A DNA stretch of 49,244 nucleotides from a virus, in the IMG/VR virus record IMGVR_UViG_3300049929_000018, positions 1 to 49,244 of that record; one strand, 5' to 3'. This document shows positions 37,256 to 46,824 of the stretch, in pieces. Position 1 is the first letter of the stretch; each line of letters begins with the position of its first letter. The notes under the pieces were generated by a model that did not search any database, had not been told where the DNA came from, and saw nothing but the letters and a program-made list of their open reading frames with translations. The position numbers were made by a program, and so were the translations under genes.

Positions 37256-38290
37256 TTACAGGATCGAATACACACCGCTGGTATTAAGCTGGCCAGCGCA
37301 CAATCCACCCGTGCAAGTAATTGCGCGGTACATCACGTACTTTTCGGGAGGACGCGCAGGGGTGTGGTTTTTCATCCATTCCCCGTCCATGCCCCACAAA
37401 TTGATGCTGTTCATATCCAGGACATAGCCGTACTTGCCACGGCCCAAATCATCCAGAAGCGGCTCATAGGTCAATTCCACGCCCTTGAAAGCCAGATCCG
37501 CTACGGAAGCATCGATGCGCCCGCTTTTGCTCCAGCCTTCCATCGTGTAATTGCCCTTGCTGCGTAGCTCTTTCTCGAATGCCTCCAGGAAGTCCGACCC
37601 GGCATAAAACTTATGCTTGGGCGTCCCGAACCGGCGCAATTGGCGGAATTCGCTTTGCAGCTTTGTCACCAGGTTCTGATTGGAAGCCGTGGATGAATCG
37701 ATAGCCAGGGAAGCGCGGTTGCGCCAGTAGGACTCGATTCCTGCATCAATCCCAAAGCGCGTGCCCACCGTTGGGGACTCCACGATAAAGGACGTAATGC
37801 CGGGTATGGCCTTGGCATCCTGAGTGCCGTCACGCCAGCACATTTCCGCCAGCGAACGGGCAGCGCCTTCGTCAAGCTGGTTGAGCTTGTACTGGAGGAT
37901 ATCCACCAGCGCGACTTGCTCGGCTTCGGTATGGGTAGTGGTTTTGGCACTATCCAGGCTATCCACCACGCTAATCCCGTACATCTTGAGTTCGGTCAAC
38001 GTCATGGAAATACCGGCCGACATTTCATACCACTTGCATTTCGCTTGCTTGATGGTTGCCGGGTTTTGGTAGGCTTGCTCGTCATCGTGCGAGTATCCGG
38101 ACATCGTTACCGGAAACTGGCCATTGACGCGCATGGTTATGAATTCCTTCCCGCCAGGAAAAGTTTTCTTGGATTTGATCAGATCGTCATAGAGCGGACG
38201 CACTTGAATGGTCTGCTCTGTGATACCTTTTTTGTTAAAGTTCAGCAGGGAATTTTCCGCCTGCAATATTTCTTGCGCCGTGAATGGCAT
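37256..38290 (-). CDS. Major capsid protein
   Basis: 344 residues. Position after portal and scaffold and ahead of tail genes, plus HK97-fold-like content: extended N-arm (MPFTAQEILQAENSLLNFNK), LYDDLIKSKKTFPGGKEFITM, a long spine-like helical middle (EAEQVALVDILQYKLNQLDEG) and C-terminal strands (KGVELTYEPLLDDLGRGKYGYVLD). Call rests mainly on gene order and size. Confidence 0.78.
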   Translation of the reverse strand: MPFTAQEILQAENSLLNFNKKGITEQTIQVRPLYDDLIKSKKTFPGGKEFITMRVNGQFPVTMSGYSHDDEQAYQNPATIKQAKCKWYEMSAGISMTLTELKMYGISVVDSLDSAKTTTHTEAEQVALVDILQYKLNQLDEGAARSLAEMCWRDGTQDAKAIPGITSFIVESPTVGTRFGIDAGIESYWRNRASLAIDSSTASNQNLVTKLQSEFRQLRRFGTPKHKFYAGSDFLEAFEKELRSKGNYTMEGWSKSGRIDASVADLAFKGVELTYEPLLDDLGRGKYGYVLDMNSINLWGMDGEWMKNHTPARPPEKYVMYRAITCTGGLCAGQLNTSGVYSIL

Positions 38291-38491
38291 GATGTAACTC
38301 CAAAGAGAAAAGGTTGAATTGCTCCAGGAAACTTTCCCCGGACCACTTCGCTGGCGAGACGTGCATCAGCTCCAAGAGCCTTTGCTACAGCCATTCGGTA
38401 GCGAACCGACCTTTCCGCTTCGGGTTATCAGCCCACAGGTAATGAGATACTTTCAGGCGCCTGGCGCCCACTGCCTTACAACTAAATCGCT
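38291..38491 (-). promoter_or_regulatory. 201-base leader between scaffold and capsid genes
   Basis: No gene is seen. It opens with the dyad AATCGCT/AGCGATT (38485-38500) spanning the scaffold stop, includes GGCGCC repeats near 38460 and several further short dyads. Such a long structured leader in an otherwise overlapping operon suggests processing, translational control or a separate promoter for the capsid gene. Confidence 0.45.
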
Positions 38492-39583
38492 CTAGCGATT
38501 CATGTTTGCGAGTCCGATCCTCACCGCTTCCAACGCAGTCGTTGGTTCACGGTTAATCGAACCGCCCGCACCCGGAATCGTTACCGGATTCTTGGCGCGT
38601 TTGATTTGTTGCCCTGCTACTCTTCTATCAACTTCGCCCTTGGCTTGGTCAAGAATGCGTAGCAATTGTTCGTGCGGCATTGGCCCGCCGTTCGCCGGCG
38701 TCCCCATCTTGACCAGGACATAAGCCCGATCAGAAATCTGTTCCGCCTTCAGCCTGAAATCCGGGTCTGAGGCCATTTGCCTGCCCTGCCAATCCGCGAG
38801 AATCCGCTTAACGTCCGCCTCGTCCTTGGTAGTTTTATCGGTTGCCTGGCGCTGTTCATCCAATTGATCCTGGTATTGCACTTGCTTGGCGCGGTTGTCT
38901 TCCAGCAAGGCCCGCTGGCTTCGGTTAAAAGCGAGTTCCTTGGCCAGTTCAGGTGTCGTTCGGCCATCGTCCACCATCTCCTGCAAATCAGCCGGCAGGA
39001 GTTCCCCCATATGCCCCTGGAGATTTTCAAAGATAGGCTTCAACGCTGCGTAGGCCTTGGCGGGATCAGTCACCAGCCAGCCCATGATGTTCAGCCCCTC
39101 CACAAATTGATCCTGGCTCATGCCCGTGTTAGTCACGAACCCGGCCATTTCATCAAACATTTGCGCCCGTGGCAGGAGTGCTTCGGCCGCAGCCTTCTCC
39201 CGCTTCACTTCGCCGGCCAGCCAGCCGATCCGGGTTTTGACGCGCGTATCAAGATCCTTCCATTCCGCCTTGCTCAAGAATTCCGCCTTGGCAGGATTCT
39301 CCGCATCCGGCACCGGTTTTTTGTCCGGATCAATCTCAACCTTGGGCGGCTCGGCAGCTTCCCGCCGCTTGTCCATTACCTTGCGGACAGCTTCAAGCGC
39401 GGTTTCCGGCTTTTCTTCCGGCTTGTCTTCGGCCTTGCCTTCCGGTTTCGGATCTTCTGCAGGCGCCTCTTTAACTTCAGGTTCAGGCGTGTTATCGACT
39501 ACGCCCGACTCGATTGCCAGCGTATCCAGTGCAGCAGATTCGGCACTTGGTTCGTTCGTTGCTTCTTGGTTTTCATCAGGCAT
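38492..39583 (-). CDS. Scaffolding protein
   Basis: 363 residues. Very acidic, proline/glutamate-rich N-terminal ~80 residues (PEPEVKEAPAEDPKPEGKAED), then amphipathic helices, and a basic C-terminus (QQIKRAKNPVT) that would bind capsid. Between portal and major capsid genes, the standard place. AAGGAA before the ATG. Confidence 0.78.
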   Translation of the reverse strand: MPDENQEATNEPSAESAALDTLAIESGVVDNTPEPEVKEAPAEDPKPEGKAEDKPEEKPETALEAVRKVMDKRREAAEPPKVEIDPDKKPVPDAENPAKAEFLSKAEWKDLDTRVKTRIGWLAGEVKREKAAAEALLPRAQMFDEMAGFVTNTGMSQDQFVEGLNIMGWLVTDPAKAYAALKPIFENLQGHMGELLPADLQEMVDDGRTTPELAKELAFNRSQRALLEDNRAKQVQYQDQLDEQRQATDKTTKDEADVKRILADWQGRQMASDPDFRLKAEQISDRAYVLVKMGTPANGGPMPHEQLLRILDQAKGEVDRRVAGQQIKRAKNPVTIPGAGGSINREPTTALEAVRIGLANMNR

Positions 39584-39592
39584 TTCTATTCC

Positions 39593-41770
39593 TTATGCGC
39601 CCGGCAGTGCGGCAGCCGGGCTTGGGTTCATATTTTGACTCTGTGCCCCGGATTGCCCCGGCGCCGGCGCATTCATGGCGCCAGCCGGCGCTTGCCCAGG
39701 CCCGCCCGCTTGGGGCGCCTGGTTCGGCCCCGACATGGCATTCATAGCAACGATACTTGGCTGGCCTTCCTTCTTGAAATCATCGATATCAATGTTTTCG
39801 TCCAATTCCTGCAACATGAAAGACGCGATCTTTCCAGGATCTATATCCGGCATTTGCATGAGATACGGCGCCAGCTTTTCAATCGCCGCCAGGCGTGCAG
39901 CCTTGTTCGGCCGCCCCGAAGATCCGGCCTTGACCGACAAGATCAATTCCTTGGCCACCGCGATCCGATCCATTTCTGGCCAGGCGCCACCAGGTCCGGC
40001 TATCTCCAGCGCCTTGCCCTTCGCCATTTCCAGGAAAAGAATCTGCCCCATCGCGCGCATTACGTCTGTCAGGAATTCGTCCAGATCATCGATATTGCTT
40101 TGCAGTGTCGAGACGCGCGAAGCGTCCGCCACGGAAACCTCAGTAGCAGAGGCGCTAGACGTGCCGCCAAAATCGGCAGACTGCCCGCCGACGACCCGCT
40201 GCGTATCCATAAATACATGCTCGGTATCGTAGGCATTCGGATCGATAGGGACCGTGGGCTTGGGCACCAGGACTTTATTGATGTCGTCGGATTTGCTTAG
40301 ATTCGTCTCAATCAGTGCGTTGAATGGGTGTGAGGCAAAATCCTCTTTTACCGACTCTTCCAGCACGCCCTTGGCCGCAACCGTGGCCGGCCGGTTTGCG
40401 TATCGATGTTCCCGCAGGCCTTCCCGCGCCCGGTTGTATTCCAGCGCCATCGGCTTGATCAATTCCACGTCAGACGGCGGAAAGATCGAATCGCAATCTT
40501 CGGTATCGTTGAACGAGAGTGAAAAGTAGGGGTGAAACTGTTCCAGGAAAACGTCAGGCTCACCCGGCGCTTTCGCAAAATCGGGGTAGCCGGCGATCAC
40601 GGTAAAAGAGATTTGCCCAACCAGGTCGTATACCTCGTAGACGGAGCAGTAGCTGGAGGATTCTCTTTTTGCCTTTGTCTCTACACGGCCGTCCAGCTTG
40701 TAGGCCGAAAACTGCGTGCCCACGTCAATGCCGTAGATCTTTTGCACCTGGCGCTTGTTGAAAATATATAGCTCGGCAATCCATTCCGCGCCCACGAACC
40801 CTTTCAATTGCGTGCAATTCGGATCAACAATGATTGACCAGGCCTTCGGGAAACCAAACATCACGCCTTCTTGCAGCACAATTTCAGGCTGTGCCTGGAG
40901 TGCCGCCAGGTTCAATTTCAACTCTTCCGCTTCCTTCGATTGTGCCGTAATGACATCGTCGGCCAGATCCGCCGCCAGTGATTCCAGGTGCAGAATCCGA
41001 TCCGTTGCATCCTTGATCTTGGCGTCCACGTCCGGAGTCGGCTCCATGATCCGCTGGTAGCCCAATTTGATGTATCCCGTCTTGCACGTCAGTACCCGGC
41101 GTACCAACTGCTTGGCCTGGATCTTGAAGCGCGGTTGGGGCGCGTCCAGCGAGTATTGCGCCACTAGCTCCAGCGTCCGGCCTATCTTGGTATTGAGTTG
41201 TTTCTGTTGCGCTATGCTGGCCGCTTCCGCCACCACTTGTTGCGCCATCGCCGGGTCCATTGTCGGCGCCGGCATCAGGCCTTGGCTTATGGCCGCCACC
41301 GTATTGGGTTCGCCTTGCGCGACGGCTACGGCCATATTCGCTTGATCCAGCATTTCCTTGGTTCCGTCCCACGTTTGATACCATATTTTCTCCATGCGCT
41401 CGGCGCGCACCCGTGGGTTTTTGGCGTAGATCGAACTCACCCGCTGGTTGATGTGCCGCAGGGTTATATTCGCCACGTAGCGATCTTCTTTCTTCTTTTG
41501 CCCTGGCCATTGCCGGCCGGCAGAGAATTTCGACGAATCCCGCATTTCCGCAAAGATATCCTTCCAGTGCGTTTGCGCCTCTTCGATTCGTTGCAACCAA
41601 TCCTTGACCAGATCCGCGCGCTCAAGCGGCACGTCCGGAGGATCACGATCAATGACCTTGCCTGGCGGCAGGCCGGCAGCCATGTTCGTGGGCACCACGG
41701 CACCAGGCGGGAGTCCGCCTGGTGTAGCCTGGCCCGGTACAGCGCCTACGCCTGGAGTTATTCCTTCCAT
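39593..41770 (-). CDS. Portal protein
   Basis: 725 residues, size and layout of P22-like portals: clip/stem region with DWLQRIEEAQTHWKDIFAEM, conserved FGFPKAWSIIVDPNC, FHPYFSLSFNDTEDCDSIFPPSDVELIKPMALEYNRAREGLREHRYANRP, and Pro/Gln/Gly-rich ends. Overlaps the large terminase stop by 1 base. Forms the dodecameric DNA channel. Confidence 0.88.
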   Translation of the reverse strand: MEGITPGVGAVPGQATPGGLPPGAVVPTNMAAGLPPGKVIDRDPPDVPLERADLVKDWLQRIEEAQTHWKDIFAEMRDSSKFSAGRQWPGQKKKEDRYVANITLRHINQRVSSIYAKNPRVRAERMEKIWYQTWDGTKEMLDQANMAVAVAQGEPNTVAAISQGLMPAPTMDPAMAQQVVAEAASIAQQKQLNTKIGRTLELVAQYSLDAPQPRFKIQAKQLVRRVLTCKTGYIKLGYQRIMEPTPDVDAKIKDATDRILHLESLAADLADDVITAQSKEAEELKLNLAALQAQPEIVLQEGVMFGFPKAWSIIVDPNCTQLKGFVGAEWIAELYIFNKRQVQKIYGIDVGTQFSAYKLDGRVETKAKRESSSYCSVYEVYDLVGQISFTVIAGYPDFAKAPGEPDVFLEQFHPYFSLSFNDTEDCDSIFPPSDVELIKPMALEYNRAREGLREHRYANRPATVAAKGVLEESVKEDFASHPFNALIETNLSKSDDINKVLVPKPTVPIDPNAYDTEHVFMDTQRVVGGQSADFGGTSSASATEVSVADASRVSTLQSNIDDLDEFLTDVMRAMGQILFLEMAKGKALEIAGPGGAWPEMDRIAVAKELILSVKAGSSGRPNKAARLAAIEKLAPYLMQMPDIDPGKIASFMLQELDENIDIDDFKKEGQPSIVAMNAMSGPNQAPQAGGPGQAPAGAMNAPAPGQSGAQSQNMNPSPAAALPGA

Positions 41771-43425
41771 TACATTCCATTCCTATTTTTGAGTCGCATT
41801 TCCAGCCGTTTTTCCTGGTTACTTGCCCACTTGGTCCAGCCGAAAGTCCCGACCTTGGGGAAGTTCACGACATTGCTGCTTGGCTTTGATGCGGCAATGG
41901 TGTCTTCAAGCGCCTGGCCGATCAGCGAATTCATATCGCAAAAATCGTCCTCGGCATCGGCCCCGCTGCCGGTAAATTTCAGTAGCTGGTCTTTTGCCGC
42001 TGGCCACCAGGGAGCGAACGCGGGAAACCGTACCTTTCCTTCTCGCATTCGGCCCCGAATTGAAAGTGACCGAACTCCTTTATTGCCTGCAACGGGCAAG
42101 GAAGTGACAGAAAAATAAGCCTTCGCTTCTCGCATTGCCTTTTCCAGAAAGGGACCAATTGCCCGGTCGAGTTGCCCTTTTTCAAAGTAGGCCTCCATGA
42201 TTTTGTATAGCTTCCCGCGCTCAATAATCTCCGTCACGGATTCGTCGGACGACTTCCTTTCCCAATACAGATCCGGATGCAGCCATAGCACATCGTTTTC
42301 ATCCAGTCCCCACGTCCCGACACAGGATTTATCCGCCCACAATTCCGGGGATACGGCCAGATCGCCCGTCAGGTACATGCGCGCATTCTTGGGGAACTCG
42401 CTGGCGTTGTGATATTCGTAAATATCGTTGACCTTGTAAAAGGCGCCTTCAGGTGGAGTAGGCCGCCCCATTTGCAGGGCATTGAAGCCATACGGGTCCA
42501 TTTCGCGCGCCGTGGCCAGGTGTTCCAGGGGAAACCGGGCAGGCCATAAGGCGTCCCCGACTTTCTTTCCAAGTGCTTTTGCAATATCCGGATTGTCCAT
42601 AATCGCCGGAATATTTATGACCGTCCATTGCTTTGCAACGCTTTGCTTATAGTGCTTATTCTTGGGATCAGTCAGGCGTGCAATGACATCATCATCACTC
42701 CAGCGCGTCATGATAATCACTTGCCATGACTGGATATGACAACGGTTATTAGCTACACGGGTAAAGAAGTTCCATATGTCATTTCGTGTCGTTTTGGACT
42801 CCGCTTCCTTGGCGCCCTTAATCATGTCATCCATGAGAAAGCCGTCAGCCGGCCGCCCCGTGCCAGATCCTTCGCGCCCCAGGAATGAGATTTTTCCGCC
42901 TTGCAGCGTAACCATGTGATCTTTCGCCTTCGATCCCTGGCGCAGCCCCATTTCCGGAAAGACTTTTTTGTATTCCGGGGTATTGATCACGTGGCGCACT
43001 TCATCCCCAAACTCTTCGGCAAAGTCCTGGTTATAGGCCGCCATCAATAAATGCTTTTTCGGGAAGCGGCCCATGTGATAAGGCAGGAACATGCGCGTGC
43101 CCAACTCGCTTTTGCCGCTTTGTGGCGGCATCGATATGCACACCTTGCGGCATTTGCCATCAATTACTTCCGTCAGGACTTCGCCTAGCAATTCGTGATG
43201 CGGTTGCGTGTCGTAGTCCGTCTTGTCCGCATTCTCGTAATGGTCCGCATGTGGATGCAGATACCGCACGAAACTCATAAAATCGGTGCGCGACTCTTGC
43301 GGCACAACCGAGTTGTAGCGGCACCATTGCAGGATCTCTGCCGCGCGCTCGTCCCCGCCGAACTTGGCAATAATCTGATCAGGCGTCAGGCCTTCCAGAT
43401 CAGCAGGGGCGATATTGAGCAACAT
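41770..43425 (-). CDS. terL: Terminase large subunit
   Basis: 551 residues. Walker A PPQSGKSE (100-107), Walker B FLMDD (196-200), coupling motif MTRWSDDD (240-247) and an RNase H-like nuclease domain beginning at YLTGDLAVS (Asp355). Powers DNA packaging. It starts on the last base of the stop of the small upstream gene (TAATG-type overlap). Confidence 0.95.
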   Translation of the reverse strand: MLLNIAPADLEGLTPDQIIAKFGGDERAAEILQWCRYNSVVPQESRTDFMSFVRYLHPHADHYENADKTDYDTQPHHELLGEVLTEVIDGKCRKVCISMPPQSGKSELGTRMFLPYHMGRFPKKHLLMAAYNQDFAEEFGDEVRHVINTPEYKKVFPEMGLRQGSKAKDHMVTLQGGKISFLGREGSGTGRPADGFLMDDMIKGAKEAESKTTRNDIWNFFTRVANNRCHIQSWQVIIMTRWSDDDVIARLTDPKNKHYKQSVAKQWTVINIPAIMDNPDIAKALGKKVGDALWPARFPLEHLATAREMDPYGFNALQMGRPTPPEGAFYKVNDIYEYHNASEFPKNARMYLTGDLAVSPELWADKSCVGTWGLDENDVLWLHPDLYWERKSSDESVTEIIERGKLYKIMEAYFEKGQLDRAIGPFLEKAMREAKAYFSVTSLPVAGNKGVRSLSIRGRMREGKVRFPAFAPWWPAAKDQLLKFTGSGADAEDDFCDMNSLIGQALEDTIAASKPSSNVVNFPKVGTFGWTKWASNQEKRLEMRLKNRNGM

Positions 43426-43595
43426 TAGCCAGTCCCTTCGTCAGCCAGGATTGAAACCGCTTCGGCAAAGGACACAGGCCGATTCAGTTGGGTATTTGCC
43501 GATTCGTCCACAAAAACACCTGGAGGCCTTTCCTGAGGCGCATCAACCCAAAGGTAGCCGCCGCCAGGAAGAGGCGTAAAAGTGCCCATTTTCAT
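43425..43595 (-). CDS. Small phage protein before the large terminase, 56 aa
   Basis: Starts MKMGTFTPLPGGGYLWVDAP and ends SILADEGTG. The ATG at 43595 overlaps the stop of the upstream gene, and its own stop overlaps the terminase start. ATGs at 43601 and 43589 are alternatives. Gly/Pro-rich N-terminus, helical end. Function unknown. Confidence 0.65.
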   Translation of the reverse strand: MKMGTFTPLPGGGYLWVDAPQERPPGVFVDESANTQLNRPVSFAEAVSILADEGTG

Positions 43596-44083
43596 TACCA
43601 TCTAATCGCGTCCAATTGTTCTTGCGTTGGAGAAACCAGTGCATCGATCTGATCGCGCAGCTTTTGCCGCTTGCCCGTTGCCAGGCCATACAAAGGGGCC
43701 AGGGCGTCCGCGTTTCGGATGATCAAGGCCACCAGGTTCGGCACGTTGATCCCGCGCGAGGTACTGGCGCCATTGATCCAGGGTGTAGGGGTGTCGTTGT
43801 TGAGTAGCCAGGCCCGCGCTTCCGCTTCCTGCTTGGGCCAGCTTGCCACTTCGTCGGCAGGGTAGCCGGCAGTCAGGTCCACTATTGCAACCTGGTACGC
43901 ATCCATGATCCGCGCATGGGCGATCTCAAGCATTTGATCCGCCGTGTACACCGGCGTCCGGAGAAAGTCCGCCTCCGCTTCGGAAATAAAAGTTTGGTCC
44001 GCAGGAATATAGGCATCTTGCGAACCGTCCCCCTCATAGGCAAACACCTGGTTACTAATGCTTTTGTAATATTTCATTGTCAT
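43595..44083 (-). CDS. Tail fibre assembly/chaperone-like protein
   Basis: 162 residues from ATG 44083 (GGGAG upstream). Starts MTMKYYKSISNQVFAYEGDG followed by SEAEADFLRTP, and a helical C-terminus ending in a tryptophan. Position directly after the tail fibre gene with an ATGA overlap matches the tail fibre assembly family. Confidence 0.75.
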   Translation of the reverse strand: MTMKYYKSISNQVFAYEGDGSQDAYIPADQTFISEAEADFLRTPVYTADQMLEIAHARIMDAYQVAIVDLTAGYPADEVASWPKQEAEARAWLLNNDTPTPWINGASTSRGINVPNLVALIIRNADALAPLYGLATGKRQKLRDQIDALVSPTQEQLDAIRW

Positions 44084-46275
44084 ACTCTCAACTCCCACCA
44101 TTGAGCTAATGTTAATGTGCCGGCACTTACGCCCAAGTTATAAGTAAACCCGGCCGGTATAAGGATATCGATCGTTAGGTACAAACCGCCCGCTGAAGAA
44201 GATGATCCATACATGGTATTTCCTCCTGTGATCACCATATTAATAACCGCAGCCACGGTGCCGGTTGCGCTAACGTGAACGACAATCGGCCGTGCGCCCG
44301 TATTGGTGTACGTGATACCAGCGGCACGGCTTGCCGTTAAGTTTTGCCACACTTGACCTACACCAAGAGGAAAAAACAAAGGACTGAGCGCAGTTCCGCC
44401 CGCGCCCTGTACTTTGGATGGTGCGGCAGCCCATGTACCGGCAGCAGCCTGAGTCGATTCGATTAATCCGATAATGCGGTAAGGCAGATTAGTGCGCGCC
44501 ACCGCCGAATAAGCCACAATGCCAGAATCAGCAGCGCCGGCGCCACCTTCGGCCAGCGTAGAGAGAAAACCATCCTCATACAGACCCACAGCGCCCAGGG
44601 CATTCACCCAAGCCAACTCAACCGTTCCATTGTTATCCATCGCAAATAGGACAAGGCGGCTTAACCCCCCGTTTGTTGTGCCGGCCGTGGACCCGGAACT
44701 AATGACCGTCTGAATAGGAGCAGAAACCACGCGCCGATTTACAAGTCCGCTCCCAAGCGTCGGAGAACGAAAATCAAGGACGCACGGATAGAGCGTCATC
44801 GTCAGGGCATTGCCTGAGACGAGAGCATAAATGGGAATAATTTCGGACGGAGACAGCCGATCCACAACCTGAGAGGGCACGGTATTTACCAGCGTCGGCA
44901 CTGAAAGCCACGTGCCGGCCGTGATTTGATTGTCGGTCGTCTCACCAATCCAGACGTAAGGAACGCTTGCCCGTGCCGTGGCGGAATACATGGCCTCATA
45001 AGTATCCGCAGCCCCTGCGCCGCCTTCGGCTACGGTAGTAACCAGTCCGGAAAACCCGAAGAACAGGGAACTGGCCGCCAACTCCAGCGTGCCGGCGTTG
45101 TCGATCAGATACCAATGAATCCGGGAAGTAATGCCGTTGACATGGTATAACGTGGACCCGCTTGAAATCGTAAGCGCCAGGGCCGCCGTGATGGTGCGGA
45201 CATTGAATGTGCCCAACGTCGCATTACTCGATCGCATGGCCACTTCAATCGGCGCGCCAGGCGTCGGCGTGCTACCCGTGGCCGTGACAACCGAAGCGGA
45301 CAAGGCATTTGCGCCCACGGTAAACGCCAGGCCCAGGTTCTTGACGCCACCGGCAGCAGACGAACTTGCAGAAAGGCCCACCTGGTAAAGCGGATTGATC
45401 AATACCCACTTATCCAGGGAAATATCGTAAATAACCTTACATCTATTGCTGGCAATATCGCCGGCAAGAAGCGGGATATTGTTGCCTTTTACGATCGTTT
45501 TGGCCCCGGTTGCGGTTGATCCCAGGGTTAAGTTAAAAGTCGGCGCCGTCAGCGTATTCGTCCCAGGCGCCTCGACAATGAATTCCATGCCATCAGTCAG
45601 GACGGTCAAGCCGCTAGGCACCGTGGCCAGCATCGCGTCCGCCGTGCCCAGGCCGGTCGCAGACTTGAGCGAATTACTCTGAAGCTGCCCGGCTGAAGCC
45701 GCTTGTGTCGCTGTTGTCGCGTCCCCGATGGAAAACGGTTGCACCGCGGAACCGGCCAATGCCGCTTTTTCGCCGTCAAGCTCCTGAATGGCCGCTTGCA
45801 CGTTGACGGCCGCAATGTTGCCGGCAGGCGTGAACGAGATAACCGACGCCCCGGCCGCAGCCGTTTCGCCCAAAATAATCCATTTGCCGGCAGTAAAGTC
45901 CGTGGCAAAAGTGCCGCTGGTATGCGCGACTGAGGAAATATAGGAAGTCGTCAGGTTCTGGACAATCTGCCCAGACAGATAAGCCGTCGACGTGGTCCAC
46001 AATCCGCGAACCACACCGGCCAGGCCAGTCGCACTCCCGGCCGCTTCGATCAGAAGCAGGGTAGCCGTCGACAAAGAATCCGGGTGTACCGAATCATTTG
46101 CCAGTGCGCCATCGTCGCGCTGGATAAACGCGCGATTAGATAAAACGCCTATGAGCGTCTGCATGACGGCGTTAAATTCCGCATCATGGTCGCTTGCGTT
46201 GTAAGGATCTTCGGTATGCTGAAGCGCGAACTGAGTAAAGTTTTTCAGCCGCGCATAAGGCACTGGTGCAGTCAT
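44080..46275 (-). CDS. Tail fibre protein, 731 aa
   Basis: An N-terminal virion-attachment-like part (RLKNFTQFALQHTEDPYNASD) is followed by long strand-rich regions with two related units (TLAEGGAGAADSG-YSAVARTNLPY and TVAEGGAGAADTY-YSATARASVPY). A C-terminal domain (GVGQVWQNLTASRAAGITYTNTGARPIVV) is common to phage fibres. The start codon directly follows the dispersed motif, whose AGGGG acts as Shine-Dalgarno. Host receptor binding. Confidence 0.82.
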   Translation of the reverse strand: MTAPVPYARLKNFTQFALQHTEDPYNASDHDAEFNAVMQTLIGVLSNRAFIQRDDGALANDSVHPDSLSTATLLLIEAAGSATGLAGVVRGLWTTSTAYLSGQIVQNLTTSYISSVAHTSGTFATDFTAGKWIILGETAAAGASVISFTPAGNIAAVNVQAAIQELDGEKAALAGSAVQPFSIGDATTATQAASAGQLQSNSLKSATGLGTADAMLATVPSGLTVLTDGMEFIVEAPGTNTLTAPTFNLTLGSTATGAKTIVKGNNIPLLAGDIASNRCKVIYDISLDKWVLINPLYQVGLSASSSAAGGVKNLGLAFTVGANALSASVVTATGSTPTPGAPIEVAMRSSNATLGTFNVRTITAALALTISSGSTLYHVNGITSRIHWYLIDNAGTLELAASSLFFGFSGLVTTVAEGGAGAADTYEAMYSATARASVPYVWIGETTDNQITAGTWLSVPTLVNTVPSQVVDRLSPSEIIPIYALVSGNALTMTLYPCVLDFRSPTLGSGLVNRRVVSAPIQTVISSGSTAGTTNGGLSRLVLFAMDNNGTVELAWVNALGAVGLYEDGFLSTLAEGGAGAADSGIVAYSAVARTNLPYRIIGLIESTQAAAGTWAAAPSKVQGAGGTALSPLFFPLGVGQVWQNLTASRAAGITYTNTGARPIVVHVSATGTVAAVINMVITGGNTMYGSSSSAGGLYLTIDILIPAGFTYNLGVSAGTLTLAQWWELRV

Positions 46276-46276
46276 T

Positions 46277-46288
46277 CAATACCCCTTG
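46277..46288 (-). promoter_or_regulatory. Dispersed motif at the tail-fibre start
   Basis: Reads CAAGGGGTATTG on the minus strand, with AATT before it (16 bases identical to 1131-1146), and runs straight into GAATG or GATG at the fibre start. It doubles as ribosome-binding site, so a protein bound here would also mask translation initiation. Confidence 0.55.
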
Positions 46289-46309
46289 AATTCCATGCCA
46301 AAAAAAGGT

Positions 46310-46495
46310 TCATCCCTTCCCCTCTTCCAATTTGCTCAACCAGGCTTCGCGCCTATATTTCGTGCAGCGCCGGCCATATTTTTCGCCCATCGAGCAGGCC
46401 AATTCTCCGGTTGTGTCGATTATGAAAACGCGTATGCAGCCGGCGCACGTCTTCTGGACAATATCCTTTTCCGCCACCAACATGAGATCACCCAT
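46310..46495 (-). CDS. Small cysteine-rich protein, 61 aa
   Basis: CAGC near residue 17 and a later CSMGEKYGRRC provide four cysteines, possibly a zinc site. AAGGCG before the ATG. No family recognised. Confidence 0.6.
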   Translation of the reverse strand: MGDLMLVAEKDIVQKTCAGCIRVFIIDTTGELACSMGEKYGRRCTKYRREAWLSKLEEGKG

Positions 46496-46676
46496 TGATC
46501 GCCTTCACTGCTTGCGCCCGGCGCAAATTCCTTTTTGAAGCTGCCCTTTCGCGTACTTTCTTGCGAAGGAAAAACAAATCCGAATGCTGCTTTTGCTTGG
46601 CCTTGAAGTTCGTCCGATCCTGGTCAAGCCGGGCATCGTGATTCGCCATCAAGTGCCAGGCCTTACCGTCCATCAT
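46488..46676 (-). CDS. Small basic protein, 62 aa
   Basis: ATG 46676 (or 46673) with GAGAGA upstream. Lys/Arg-rich (FLRKKVRERAASKRNLRRAQAVK at the end). Could bind nucleic acid. Overlaps both neighbours. Confidence 0.55.
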   Translation of the reverse strand: MMDGKAWHLMANHDARLDQDRTNFKAKQKQHSDLFFLRKKVRERAASKRNLRRAQAVKAING

Positions 46677-46824
46677 CGATCTCTCGCATTTGTTGCCGCA
46701 AAAATTCTTCGTGCTTCCGCTCGTCCCGCTCATTCGCCGCTTTAGCCAGCCCGCGCCCCACCAAAAACGCGAAGAATTGCGTGATCACGAACCAGAACCA
46801 AAACCAGTCGTACTCGCCCATCAT
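46663..46824 (-). CDS. Single-pass membrane protein, 53 aa
   Basis: Aromatic-rich membrane segment YDWFWFWFVITQFFAFLVG near the N-terminus, then a charged helical tail. ATG overlaps the previous stop (TGATG), with AAGGG upstream. A holin-like role is possible, but it lies far from the endolysin. Confidence 0.6.
   Translation of the reverse strand: MMGEYDWFWFWFVITQFFAFLVGRGLAKAANERDERKHEEFLRQQMREIDDGR

Noticed and set aside
38777-40300. 507-codon open frame on the plus strand opposite scaffold and portal genes
   Set aside because: It is antisense to two well-supported genes, has a shadow-like composition rich in Arg, His and Leu, no credible ribosome site, and no recognisable protein pattern.
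44080-46275. Diversity-generating retroelement target in the tail fibre
   Set aside because: The duplicated fibre units suggested a variable repeat, but no reverse transcriptase gene or template repeat was seen in the window.
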